Below, one piece after another: positions 54,159-61,424 of a stretch of 64,000 nt of DNA; the stretch's first letter is position 1; each line of letters starts with the position of its first letter. The notes below the pieces were generated by a model that was given only the letters and a program-made list of their open reading frames with translations, was not told where the DNA came from and did no database searches. The stretch comes from Parahoeflea alexandrii. GTDB lineage: Bacteria > Pseudomonadota > Alphaproteobacteria > Rhizobiales > Rhizobiaceae. Location of the stretch: positions 1-64,000 of the forward strand of contig NZ_JAPWHB010000010.1 of the NCBI RefSeq assembly GCF_027214025.1, given 5' to 3'. A program made the translations under genes and the position numbers.

Positions 54159-54650
54159 TCAGCCTTGTTGTTTTTCCAGATATGCAATGAACTCCTCAAG
54201 AACACGCTGTTCATCACGCGATAATTTCTGCGGTGCTTCACCCGAACGCGCGGCAAACCTGAGCGCCTGTTCGTGCAAACCCGGGCGCGCGACAGTATTG
54301 CCAGAGAGCTGCTGGAGCACTTTGCCGGGCAGATCGAAGGTTTCCGCCAATCGATAAACTGCCCGCGGCTCCGGCCGAAAATGAGCGTCACGCTCAATTC
54401 GCATGATATCGCTCACCTCGAGATCAGTGCTTTCAGCGAGTTTCTCGATCGACAGGCCTCGACGCCGGCGCATCGTTTCTACGAGCGAGCCAAACGCCAT
54501 GCGCATCGGATCAGCGGTTTCATCGATTGCGGGTTCTACATTTAATTGTTCTGGGGTTGGGTCCCTGGCGAGCCGTCCGGCGGAAATCTCAAGATCGCCC
54601 TCCAACTTGGCTCTGCGTTCGAACCATTCCCTCGTGATTTCGAGTTTCAT
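54159..54650 (-). CDS. Xre-family DNA-binding regulator
   Basis: The 163-residue protein has a helix-turn-helix in its middle (SLVETMRRRRGLSIEKLAES to VSDIMRIERD, near 55-87) flanked by a charged N-terminal arm and a Glu/Gln-rich tail. It is the upstream partner of the ImmA/IrrE-like peptidase gene, with four bases between them. It probably represses its own operon and is a likely substrate of the peptidase. Confidence 0.85.
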   Translation of the reverse strand: MKLEITREWFERRAKLEGDLEISAGRLARDPTPEQLNVEPAIDETADPMRMAFGSLVETMRRRRGLSIEKLAESTDLEVSDIMRIERDAHFRPEPRAVYRLAETFDLPGKVLQQLSGNTVARPGLHEQALRFAARSGEAPQKLSRDEQRVLEEFIAYLEKQQG

Positions 54651-54658
54651 GGCGGTTC

Positions 54659-55273
54659 CTATCCTGAGAATGCATCAGCCTGGGCTGATGTCATCTCAAA
54701 GTATCTTAATCCTTCATAGGTTCCGTCGAGGCCAAGATCGGTCATACCGCACGCAGTCGCATAGAAGGCCTCCGCACTCGGCAGAGAGTGGAGGCCGATG
54801 CGACCGCGCAACTCGTGGTCTCGACTGATTTCAATTGCAGCTCGGATCATGATGGTGCCGACGCCACTGAAACGGGGCGTGGCAACTATCGCTTTACGGT
54901 TCCAAGGCGCTGTCTCGACATAATCGATATAGACCAGATCCTTACCTGCCTGTTGTGGTACCCGGCAGCGACCGCGTGCGGTGTTGAGCTGCATCAACCC
55001 CTGGAGCTTGCCTTCGCAGCGAAGTGCAAACGTTTGAAAAGCGAGTAAGCCGGTGATTGCGCCTACCTTCTCTCTCCATTTCCAATGCCAGCCTTCTGGC
55101 CAATCGGCGGGCCTCCGGCCCTGCGCCATGAGCTCTCTGATTTTCGCGTTGGTTACTGGCTTCCACTCGGCTTCCACCGAGCGAAGGTCAGCTTCGCTAA
55201 TAGTTTCAATGAGTTCCGCGGCTACCGGGTCTCCGGTACGTTTATCGGTCAGAAAAACTGGATAGGAGGTCAC
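54659..55273 (-). CDS. GNAT-family acetyltransferase-like protein
   Basis: The 204-residue protein has the acetyl-CoA pocket pattern RFSGVGTIMIRAAIEISRDH, VYIDYVETAPWNRKA before it and IGLHSLPSAEAFYATACGM after it, the order of a GNAT fold. GTG 55273 starts three bases after the stop of the ribbon-helix-helix gene. RHH-GNAT pairs such as TacA/TacT are toxin/antitoxin systems acetylating aminoacyl-tRNA; this protein is somewhat longer, so toxin function is possible but unproven. Confidence 0.72.
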   Translation of the reverse strand: MTSYPVFLTDKRTGDPVAAELIETISEADLRSVEAEWKPVTNAKIRELMAQGRRPADWPEGWHWKWREKVGAITGLLAFQTFALRCEGKLQGLMQLNTARGRCRVPQQAGKDLVYIDYVETAPWNRKAIVATPRFSGVGTIMIRAAIEISRDHELRGRIGLHSLPSAEAFYATACGMTDLGLDGTYEGLRYFEMTSAQADAFSG

Positions 55274-55276
55274 GAT

Positions 55277-55483
55277 TTACAGCACCATAAGTTCAGCCTT
55301 CTCCTTCTTGGTATCATCCTCGAAGAAGAGCTTTCCACCTTGTTCTAGGCGCACGTCAACAAGCTGATAAAGCCTGAGCGCCTGGCGAAGCACTGCCGTC
55401 TTAGACAGGTCCTTTTTGTCGCAGAGATTCTGCAGGGCCTGCATTTCAGCGTCAGTGAGATTGAGGGTCATAGTTTTTTTCAA
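55277..55483 (-). CDS. ribbon-helix-helix regulator, probable antitoxin
   Basis: Starting at TTG 55483, six bases after a perfect AGGAGG, the 68-residue protein has the RHH layout: MTLNLTDAEMQALQNLCDKK is the strand and first helix, SKTAVLRQALRLYQL the second. RHH dimers bind short palindromes; TTAGCTAA lies in its own promoter and in that of the divergent ubiquitin-like operon. A longer frame to 55519 would start inside the predicted -10 element and is rejected. Confidence 0.78.
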   Translation of the reverse strand: MKKTMTLNLTDAEMQALQNLCDKKDLSKTAVLRQALRLYQLVDVRLEQGGKLFFEDDTKKEKAELMVL

Positions 55484-55514
55484 TGGGCGGCCTCCTATGC
55501 AATGGGACTCAGCG

Positions 55515-55596
55515 AACATACATTTTTTAGCTAAATAGTCAACGTAAAAGAATTTACAAATTGGCTATTGATTAGCTAAAAAATAGCTATTATATG
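55515..55596. promoter_or_regulatory. divergent promoter pair with two TTAGCTAA palindromes
   Basis: Rightward: TTGATT (55568-55573), 17 bases, TATATG (55591-55596). Leftward: TTGACT (55542-55537), 16 bases, TATGTT (55520-55515). TTAGCTAA occurs at 55527-55534 in the leftward spacer and at 55572-55579 over the end of the rightward -35. The stretch is much more AT-rich than its surroundings. Control of both operons by the RHH protein is inferred. Confidence 0.75.
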
Positions 55597-55647
55597 TGGA
55601 TACAGATGGAGCGACAGGCGCTCTGTCGGCAAGCGGAGAAATCCAAA

Positions 55648-56502
55648 ATGACTGACAATATCGCAGAGCGCCGTCGCACCTTCGACATCAAGATCGACGG
55701 TAACCCCTTCACCTTCGAAGATCCGATCGTCACCGGCGCCCAGGTTCTTCAGAAGGCAAAGCTCTTCCCCACTGACGAGCACCTCCTGTTCCAGGAACTT
55801 GAGGACGGTCAGCTCGAAGAAATCCGGCCGGACGAAAGCGTCGATCTGCATCGTGAAGGCCGCGAGCAGTTCATCACCTTCAAGAGCGATCGTTCCTTCC
55901 GCTTCGTGCTGGACGGCCGCAAGTTCGAATGGGGACTTCCCTTCATCACCGGGCTGCAGCTGAAGCGGCTCGCCGGTGTCGATCCGAACTCTTACGGCGT
56001 TTGGCTCTCCCAGCGCGTCGGTGACGACAAGCTAATCAGCAACAAGGAGAAGGTTGATCTTCAGGGTGACGGAACGGAGCGTTTCTTCACCGGTATCGAC
56101 ACCACCACCGAAGGCGCGGGAGCAGTAGTGCTCCCGCCCGAGGACCGTGACTATCTTCGCGAACAGGATATCCAATACGAGGAAGTTGCCGAAGGCACCA
56201 CCAAGGCTGTTGTGCTGAAGGGCTGGAGCTTGCCGCCGGCGCGTTTCGATGCTGGTGCGGCAGACATTCTCATTCTGTTGCCGCCGGCCTATCCGGATTG
56301 CGCTCCGGATATGTTCTATCTGATGCCCTGGGTCCGGCTCGCCGCCAGCCAGCGTTATCCGATGGCCGCCGACCAGCCGCACGCCTTCGCCGGCAAGTCC
56401 TGGCAGCGCTGGTCTCGTCATAACAATGCATGGCGCCCTGGTGTGGATGGTATCTGGACGATGGTGCGCCGTATCGAACGGGCATTGGAGATGGCAGCAT
56501 GA
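55648..56502 (+). CDS. double ubiquitin-like domain fused to E2-like domain
   Basis: The 284-residue protein has two beta-grasp repeats of the bacterial multi-ubiquitin type: RRTFDIKIDGNPFTFEDPIV (9-28) and on to 79, then DRSFRFVLDGRKFEWGLPFI (81-100) to about 152. A C-terminal E2-like domain (about 160-284) contains LPPAYPDCAPDMFYLMPW and SWQRWSRHNNAWRPGVDGI, the prokaryotic E2-E family pattern. The only cysteine is C218; the classical HPN motif is absent. No C-terminal Gly-Gly is visible on either ubiquitin-like unit. ATG 55648 follows GGAG by about nine bases. First gene of the operon. Confidence 0.85.
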   Translation: MTDNIAERRRTFDIKIDGNPFTFEDPIVTGAQVLQKAKLFPTDEHLLFQELEDGQLEEIRPDESVDLHREGREQFITFKSDRSFRFVLDGRKFEWGLPFITGLQLKRLAGVDPNSYGVWLSQRVGDDKLISNKEKVDLQGDGTERFFTGIDTTTEGAGAVVLPPEDRDYLREQDIQYEEVAEGTTKAVVLKGWSLPPARFDAGAADILILLPPAYPDCAPDMFYLMPWVRLAASQRYPMAADQPHAFAGKSWQRWSRHNNAWRPGVDGIWTMVRRIERALEMAA

Positions 56503-57908
56503 GAGCCGATCTCACATTCAGCGAATTGCATCTCGGCGTGCTTCGCGCCGAGCTCTGCCGCTCCGACGATCAGGAGTATGCGGCTTATGTCTTGTTCGGA
56601 CTTTCACGGATCCAGGAAGATCCGTTCAGCCGGCAGCCTCGGCTGCGTCTGATGGTTAAGGACGTGCTTCCGGTCGCCGAAGAAGAAATCAAGTCCGTAG
56701 ACCACCAGCACATCTCCTGGAGCACCAATCGGTTCGTGGACCTTTTGTCCCGCGCCGAGAGAGAAGGACTTCAGATCGGTATTGCCCACTCCCATCCTCG
56801 TGGGCCTAATTATTTTTCCTCCCAGGACGATCGCAATGAAGCGGAGCTGGCTCGCCTCGCTCAAAATCGAAATGGCGAAACCGCCATCATGCCGAGCCTG
56901 CTCTTTGCAAATGGAGAGCTTGTCGCTGGCCGCGTGTGGACGTCGCCCGACAACGTCGTCGATCTCGAATATGCACGGACGATTGGCAGCAATTGGCAAA
57001 CGATCTTCTTTGCTGCAGAACATAATGTTGTATCTCCCACTCTCGCACGCCAGGAATTGGCCTTGGGTGCCGGGTTCAACCGTTTGATGGGCCATATGCG
57101 GATCGGCGTGGTAGGAGCCGGAGGTACCGGAAGCCCGCTCCTGCAACAGCTGCCGCGAATGGGCGCGGGGCACATCTGCATCTTCGACCCCGATCACGTT
57201 GAGCATTCCAATCTCAACCGCCTGTATGGCGCAACCTGGGATGACGCGGAACGCAAGGTGAAAAAGGTTGAGGTCGCAAAGCGCGAGATCGAGAGAATGG
57301 GCCTCGGCACGCAAGTCAGGACGTACGACAGCTGGATCGGTTCGGCCGAGTGCCGCGACGCACTGAAATCGATGGATCTGATCTTCGGCTGCACCGATGA
57401 CCACGATGGGCGCCTGCTGCTCAATCGGCTGGCCTATTATTACCTCATTCCAGTCATCGACATTGGGCTTGCACTTCGCGTGACCGAGCGCTTCGGGATT
57501 TCCTGTCTTGAAGCCGATGGTCGCGCAACGGTTCTGGAGCCGGGCAGCAGTTGTCTGGTGTGCCGGCGTATTGTCGACGCCGGGGCCGCGGCCGAAGAGG
57601 CGCTGCGCCGCACTGATCCGGAGGAATACGAACGACGCAAGTCGGAAGCCTATGTGCGAGGCGAGGGCAATCCGTCGCCCGCCGTGATATCCTTTACGAC
57701 GTCCGTCGCCACCATGGCGGTCGAAGAAATGATCCAGCGCATGAACCGGTTCCGCGGCGAGGATGGTTCCATTGCCAACAGGGTACGCAAGTTCAACCTG
57801 GTCGAAGACTTCCGACCGGGGGCAAGGCAGGAGCCTTGCCGTATATGCGCATCCGACCGCATCCACGGTCTCGGCGATGTTCAGCCATTTCTGGGGAGGG
57901 CAGGATGA
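56499..57908 (+). CDS. JAMM deubiquitinase-like/E1 (ThiF) fusion
   Basis: The 469-residue protein joins two enzymes. The N-terminal JAB domain has the full metalloprotease motif HSHPRGPNYFSSQD (H97, H99, S107, D110). The E1/ThiF domain has the nucleotide loop GAGGTGS (206-212), D230, R241 and CTD (298-300), with Cys pairs C352/C355 and C447/C450 likely holding zinc. E1 domains adenylate the C-terminus of ubiquitin-like proteins; JAMM peptidases trim or remove them. The start overlaps the preceding stop (ATGA), so both genes are coupled. All catalytic residues seen are intact. Confidence 0.9.
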   Translation: MRADLTFSELHLGVLRAELCRSDDQEYAAYVLFGLSRIQEDPFSRQPRLRLMVKDVLPVAEEEIKSVDHQHISWSTNRFVDLLSRAEREGLQIGIAHSHPRGPNYFSSQDDRNEAELARLAQNRNGETAIMPSLLFANGELVAGRVWTSPDNVVDLEYARTIGSNWQTIFFAAEHNVVSPTLARQELALGAGFNRLMGHMRIGVVGAGGTGSPLLQQLPRMGAGHICIFDPDHVEHSNLNRLYGATWDDAERKVKKVEVAKREIERMGLGTQVRTYDSWIGSAECRDALKSMDLIFGCTDDHDGRLLLNRLAYYYLIPVIDIGLALRVTERFGISCLEADGRATVLEPGSSCLVCRRIVDAGAAAEEALRRTDPEEYERRKSEAYVRGEGNPSPAVISFTTSVATMAVEEMIQRMNRFRGEDGSIANRVRKFNLVEDFRPGARQEPCRICASDRIHGLGDVQPFLGRAG

Positions 57909-58276
57909 TGTTGCGAAATACAATCGCCAAAGCCCTTGCTTGGCTCGGCATAATCGAACGTCCCGAATTTCTCGTTTCGGCGGCGCTCGACATGCCAGCT
58001 CCAGACGACCTTGTTGAAGGGCTAGTGATTGTCGTTGGTCCCACAGAGCGACCAAAATGGGTGACGTTTCCATGTCCGTCCGGGTGCGGAACGTCGATCC
58101 TTCTCTCGCTCAATCCCGACCGGCGGCCTCGCTGGAGCGTAAGTTCGGATTGGCTCGGTCGGCCGAGTCTTGAACCCTCCGTGCGCAGAACTGATGGCTG
58201 TCGCTGTCATTTTTGGATGCGGCGTGGTCGGATCGACTGGTGCAAAGATAGTGGGGGTATATTACCGAATAATTAG
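57905..58276 (+). CDS. Cys-rich DUF6527-like protein
   Basis: The 123-residue protein overlaps the E1 gene by four bases. It has C57 and C61 (FPCPSGCG), C99, C101 and H102 (GCRCHFWMRRGRI) and C113 (DWC), an arrangement that should bind a metal such as zinc. The pattern CPxGCG...RPRWS...CHFxxRxGxIxWC matches what I recall of DUF6527, a family that recurs beside bacterial ubiquitin-like genes. Its role is unknown; a ligase-like or adaptor part is a guess. Confidence 0.7.
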   Translation: MMLRNTIAKALAWLGIIERPEFLVSAALDMPAPDDLVEGLVIVVGPTERPKWVTFPCPSGCGTSILLSLNPDRRPRWSVSSDWLGRPSLEPSVRRTDGCRCHFWMRRGRIDWCKDSGGILPNN

Positions 58277-58345
58277 TGAATTCTATTCCACTCTCAACTC
58301 TGCCGAGTTACTCTCGCTTCGATTCGGCGCGAGTTGGGGGACGAT

Positions 58346-58675
58346 ATGCTTGCAGCCATGCCATCCGAAAACAGCAGGCGCCTCGAGCTATTTCGGCTGG
58401 CATTGGTTTTGATCGATCGTGGGAACGACAAAATTCCCCATCCTTTATCGCTCCACTTCGACTGTGTATTGCACCAAGCGAGAGAACTTTCTGACAATCC
58501 GCATGCCATCACCCCAGATGTTACGCCGCAAGCAGTGCAGCTTGCAAACGATCTCTTGGCGTATAAGGGGCTGCGCGACGCTTTAGTCGGTGTCAATTCG
58601 CTGGGGGATGTTAGCCAAGCCGTTGCTCATAAGGTGCTCCGAAATTTGGAGCCGAGAATTGCATCCGCGGACTGA
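58346..58675 (+). CDS. small hypothetical protein of the ubiquitin-like operon
   Basis: The 109-residue protein (MLAAMPSENSRRLELFRLAL) is helical and soluble with no motif I know. ATG 58346 has GGGGGA five bases upstream. It lies 70 bases after the DUF6527-like gene and overlaps the zincin gene by about 17 bases, so it is probably part of the operon and perhaps a partner or inhibitor of the zincin. Confidence 0.6.
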   Translation: MLAAMPSENSRRLELFRLALVLIDRGNDKIPHPLSLHFDCVLHQARELSDNPHAITPDVTPQAVQLANDLLAYKGLRDALVGVNSLGDVSQAVAHKVLRNLEPRIASAD

Positions 58676-59702
58676 CCTTGCACTACTGGCCGAAAGCCTG
58701 ACGCAGCTTTCCAAGACACCGTATTTCAATCGCGCGATTGAGAAACACGCGAATGCGCTGATTGATGTCATCAAGCATGCGCTGGAGGTGTCGCCGGCCT
58801 ATGATGAGGAAATACTCCGATCCTTTACGGAGAAGGTCTGGACCTGTCACCGCTATCTTCAGGGTTCGACGACGAAGGAGGCACCCTATGAGATCGAATA
58901 TTGCATGCGCCATGCCATCAACGAATGGCTGCCAGATAAATGCATCGTCACTACGGCACTGACCGACGAAAAGGACTTCCATCTCAAGCCGGGAGATCCA
59001 TGGGAATTCGTCGCAACGACAATGGACCGTTACGACGGAAAGCTACCCGAAGAAAAACTCATCTTCATTGGCGTTCCGAGGATCTATAAGCACATGCCGC
59101 TATTCTGTGCGGCACTTTATCATGAACTCGGGCACTTCGTTGATCTTGCGCGAAACGTCTCTGGCTCCACCCTTCTGACACACCCACAACCCAATGCCAC
59201 TCCGGAAGTCCTTGAACTTATGCTCGTCCATAGGCGGGAGCATTTCGCGGATCTTTTCGCGGCTTGCTATGTCGGGCCGGTGATTATCGACACGCTTTAC
59301 GCGATTAATCCCAACGCCGAAATCAGCTTGACTCACCCTTCGACGGAAAAGCGCCTTGGGACGATACAAGCTTTCCTTGACGGCGACGAATTTGATGAAC
59401 TGGAGATGTATCAGGCCGCGCTGAAGAGCCTCGGTTTGCCGGTGCTCCAGGCACGCTATACGGTGCCACCTCTGGAAGCAGCGTTCGACGACATCAGGCC
59501 ATATCTGATCTCAAACGACCGAGAGCTTCACGGCATGTTTCCAGGTGGCTGGTCCTATCTCGGCAAAATAAAGTCGGGCGGCGGGCCGGGTTGGGCGAGC
59601 GGCGGCGGTCAGCTTGATGCGGTCCGCATTGTCAACGACCTTACCGAAAAATCGATTAGGAATGCATCTATTCGAGACCTGTGGAAGCGAGGAGCGGCAT
59701 GA
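58659..59702 (+). CDS. HELGH zinc metallopeptidase-like protein
   Basis: Read from TTG 58659 (GGAG seven bases upstream) the 347-residue protein has the zincin motif HELGH (155-159) and, 35 residues on, REHFADLFAACYVG, whose Glu or Asp is the likely third ligand. Surrounding sequence is not from a peptidase family I can name. The frame is open to 58590, inside the previous gene, so the start is uncertain. It overlaps the next gene by four bases. Position suggests cleavage of operon products or modified targets; this is inference. Confidence 0.72.
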   Translation: MHPRTDLALLAESLTQLSKTPYFNRAIEKHANALIDVIKHALEVSPAYDEEILRSFTEKVWTCHRYLQGSTTKEAPYEIEYCMRHAINEWLPDKCIVTTALTDEKDFHLKPGDPWEFVATTMDRYDGKLPEEKLIFIGVPRIYKHMPLFCAALYHELGHFVDLARNVSGSTLLTHPQPNATPEVLELMLVHRREHFADLFAACYVGPVIIDTLYAINPNAEISLTHPSTEKRLGTIQAFLDGDEFDELEMYQAALKSLGLPVLQARYTVPPLEAAFDDIRPYLISNDRELHGMFPGGWSYLGKIKSGGGPGWASGGGQLDAVRIVNDLTEKSIRNASIRDLWKRGAA

Positions 59703-60304
59703 TCAAAAAAGATCTCCTTGGCCGTCTCAGCAAAAACGATCCCACCGGTCTATGGGTCGACCCTCTACTTGATGATGCACAGATCGGAGATCTAACTGTT
59801 GATCTCCGGCTAGGCTATGACTTCTTAGTATCCATAGTCACCCGCCGGCCCTATATCGGGATTGCACGTGATGACGAAAGATTCCGCGCCATATCATCCT
59901 ATTTCCAGCCAACCCGTCGCGAACTGGGCGAACACTTCATCCTATATCCGGATCAGGTCGTGCTTGCGACGACGCTCGAGTACATCGCGCTCCCGAGCGA
60001 CTGCTATGCAGATGTCCTGACGAGGAGCAGCTACACCAGGCTTGGGATTGCGGTGAACACGATGGTCCAGCCAGGGTTTCGCGGATGTTTCTCGGTTGAG
60101 CTTTTCAACCACGGCAACAATCCGATCGAGCTAGTCGTAGGCGCAAAAATGTTCCAGATGCGGCTGACCCAATTGTCGGAGAGCATTACCTATGGTGGGT
60201 TGGAAAGGAAATATTTCGGAAACGTCAGGCCGACCCCATCGCGTGCGGCCGATGACAGCGACCTGCAAAGACTCCGCTCGATATCGGAGAACCGTCGCGA
60301 TTAA
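59699..60304 (+). CDS. dCTP deaminase/dUTPase-fold protein
   Basis: The 201-residue protein has the trimeric dUTPase/dCTP-deaminase motifs: DLTVDLRLGYDF (31-42), DVLTRSSYTRLG (105-116), VQPGFRGCFSVELFN (123-137) and GAKMFQM. S111, R114 and E134 match the catalytic Ser, Arg and Glu of E. coli Dcd, so deamination of dCTP is plausible. Defence-type dCTP deaminases destroy dCTP during phage infection. ATG 59699 overlaps the zincin stop and has AGGAG upstream, so it is firmly in the operon. Confidence 0.85.
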   Translation: MIKKDLLGRLSKNDPTGLWVDPLLDDAQIGDLTVDLRLGYDFLVSIVTRRPYIGIARDDERFRAISSYFQPTRRELGEHFILYPDQVVLATTLEYIALPSDCYADVLTRSSYTRLGIAVNTMVQPGFRGCFSVELFNHGNNPIELVVGAKMFQMRLTQLSESITYGGLERKYFGNVRPTPSRAADDSDLQRLRSISENRRD

Positions 60305-60341
60305 GTGCAAAAAAATAATATAAAGTTGATAGGACTGCATA

Positions 60342-61424
60342 TTGAATCAAGAGACTTGCCGAACGATGACCACTGCCTGCGAAATTGGTGAGATGGCCGT
60401 TCCGCCCGAGCCCTACGGCCCCTATCTTCCAATTTCCGACGAAGAGGTGGCGGTTTTCAACGACATCCTCTCCGATGAGATCGATTCTGATTTTACATCC
60501 AGTATCGGTTGCTGCGATCGCTGCTATCAGGATTTTCTTGGTCACTGGCCTAACGTTGCGTTCCGCGATCACGAATTCCAGAGCCTTGCAATGGAAGCCG
60601 ACTATCTCATTGACAACTCCCGTGTCCTCCAACTCTACAGTCCGGCCGAGATTTCGACACTGAAGCACCTTGTGAGCTGCCCGCGGTGCTTGGAGCCAAG
60701 TATCCGAAGTGTTTGGATCTACGAACATCGTTTCAGCGATGCGCCAAGAATTGAAAAAGCCATCGATGAGCTTCTGGAACTTGGTAGCAACACCCCGTTT
60801 CTTGTGCTTGAACACGCATTCGCAAGAGACGTGCTGAACGAGATTCGTCATCAGGCCAGCCGGGTCGGCTCCGATGTACTCGACTACGCGGTGTTCAGAG
60901 CGCGCTCCGTGGTCTCGGTGGAAAAGCTGGGTCAGCATCCCGAAAAGCTCCAGACCTACGGGGTTCCTCCCGCACCGTTGGTGGGTGAGGGGCGATTTAA
61001 TCACGCGGGTAGCCCAATGCTCTATGTGGCAAGCACCGAGATGACGGCTGCGGCTGAACTGGGTTCACCTGGACAGGATGCGTTCGTTGCGATGCTGCAC
61101 GTCAAAGGATCTCTCCGAGTGCTCGACCTCGTCGATATTGCTGAAGAGCAGCCCGGTTTTGAGCTGCTCGATGCGCTTGCCAACTCGGCTCTACTTGCTG
61201 CGCCCCGCACCGGCGAAGGTTGGCTGAAACGTCAATATGTGTTCTCAAGGTTTGTCGCCGACTGCGCACGTTCCGCCGGGTTCGACGCCATCAGATACGG
61301 GTCCAATCAGGACGTGAGTGGCTTCAACTACGTCTTGCTGACACCACGCGACGACATTACATCGTCGATAACGCTGCTCTCGCACAGCCGAGTTCAGTGC
61401 CCCTCGCCTTCAAAACGATATTGA
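60342..61424 (+). CDS. RES-domain protein with Cys-rich N-terminal domain
   Basis: The 360-residue protein has a C-terminal RES domain: GEGRFNHAGSPMLYVASTE (216-234), AAELG and FDAIRYGSNQDVSGFNYVLL (314-333), with R218 and a downstream Ser consistent with the Arg-Glu-Ser set of RES toxins, which degrade NAD+. The N-terminal half has CCDRC (57-61) and CPRC (113-116), probably a metal site, like the HEPN/RES N-terminal domain. The start is TTG 60342 (AGGA nine bases upstream) or ATG 60366. No Xre-type antitoxin is adjacent, so it may be an effector of the operon. Confidence 0.82.
   Translation: MNQETCRTMTTACEIGEMAVPPEPYGPYLPISDEEVAVFNDILSDEIDSDFTSSIGCCDRCYQDFLGHWPNVAFRDHEFQSLAMEADYLIDNSRVLQLYSPAEISTLKHLVSCPRCLEPSIRSVWIYEHRFSDAPRIEKAIDELLELGSNTPFLVLEHAFARDVLNEIRHQASRVGSDVLDYAVFRARSVVSVEKLGQHPEKLQTYGVPPAPLVGEGRFNHAGSPMLYVASTEMTAAAELGSPGQDAFVAMLHVKGSLRVLDLVDIAEEQPGFELLDALANSALLAAPRTGEGWLKRQYVFSRFVADCARSAGFDAIRYGSNQDVSGFNYVLLTPRDDITSSITLLSHSRVQCPSPSKRY

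Noticed and set aside
56604-58073. 489-codon open frame on the minus strand
   Set aside because: It is antisense to the JAMM-E1 fusion gene, whose catalytic motifs are intact, and has no recognisable sequence of its own.
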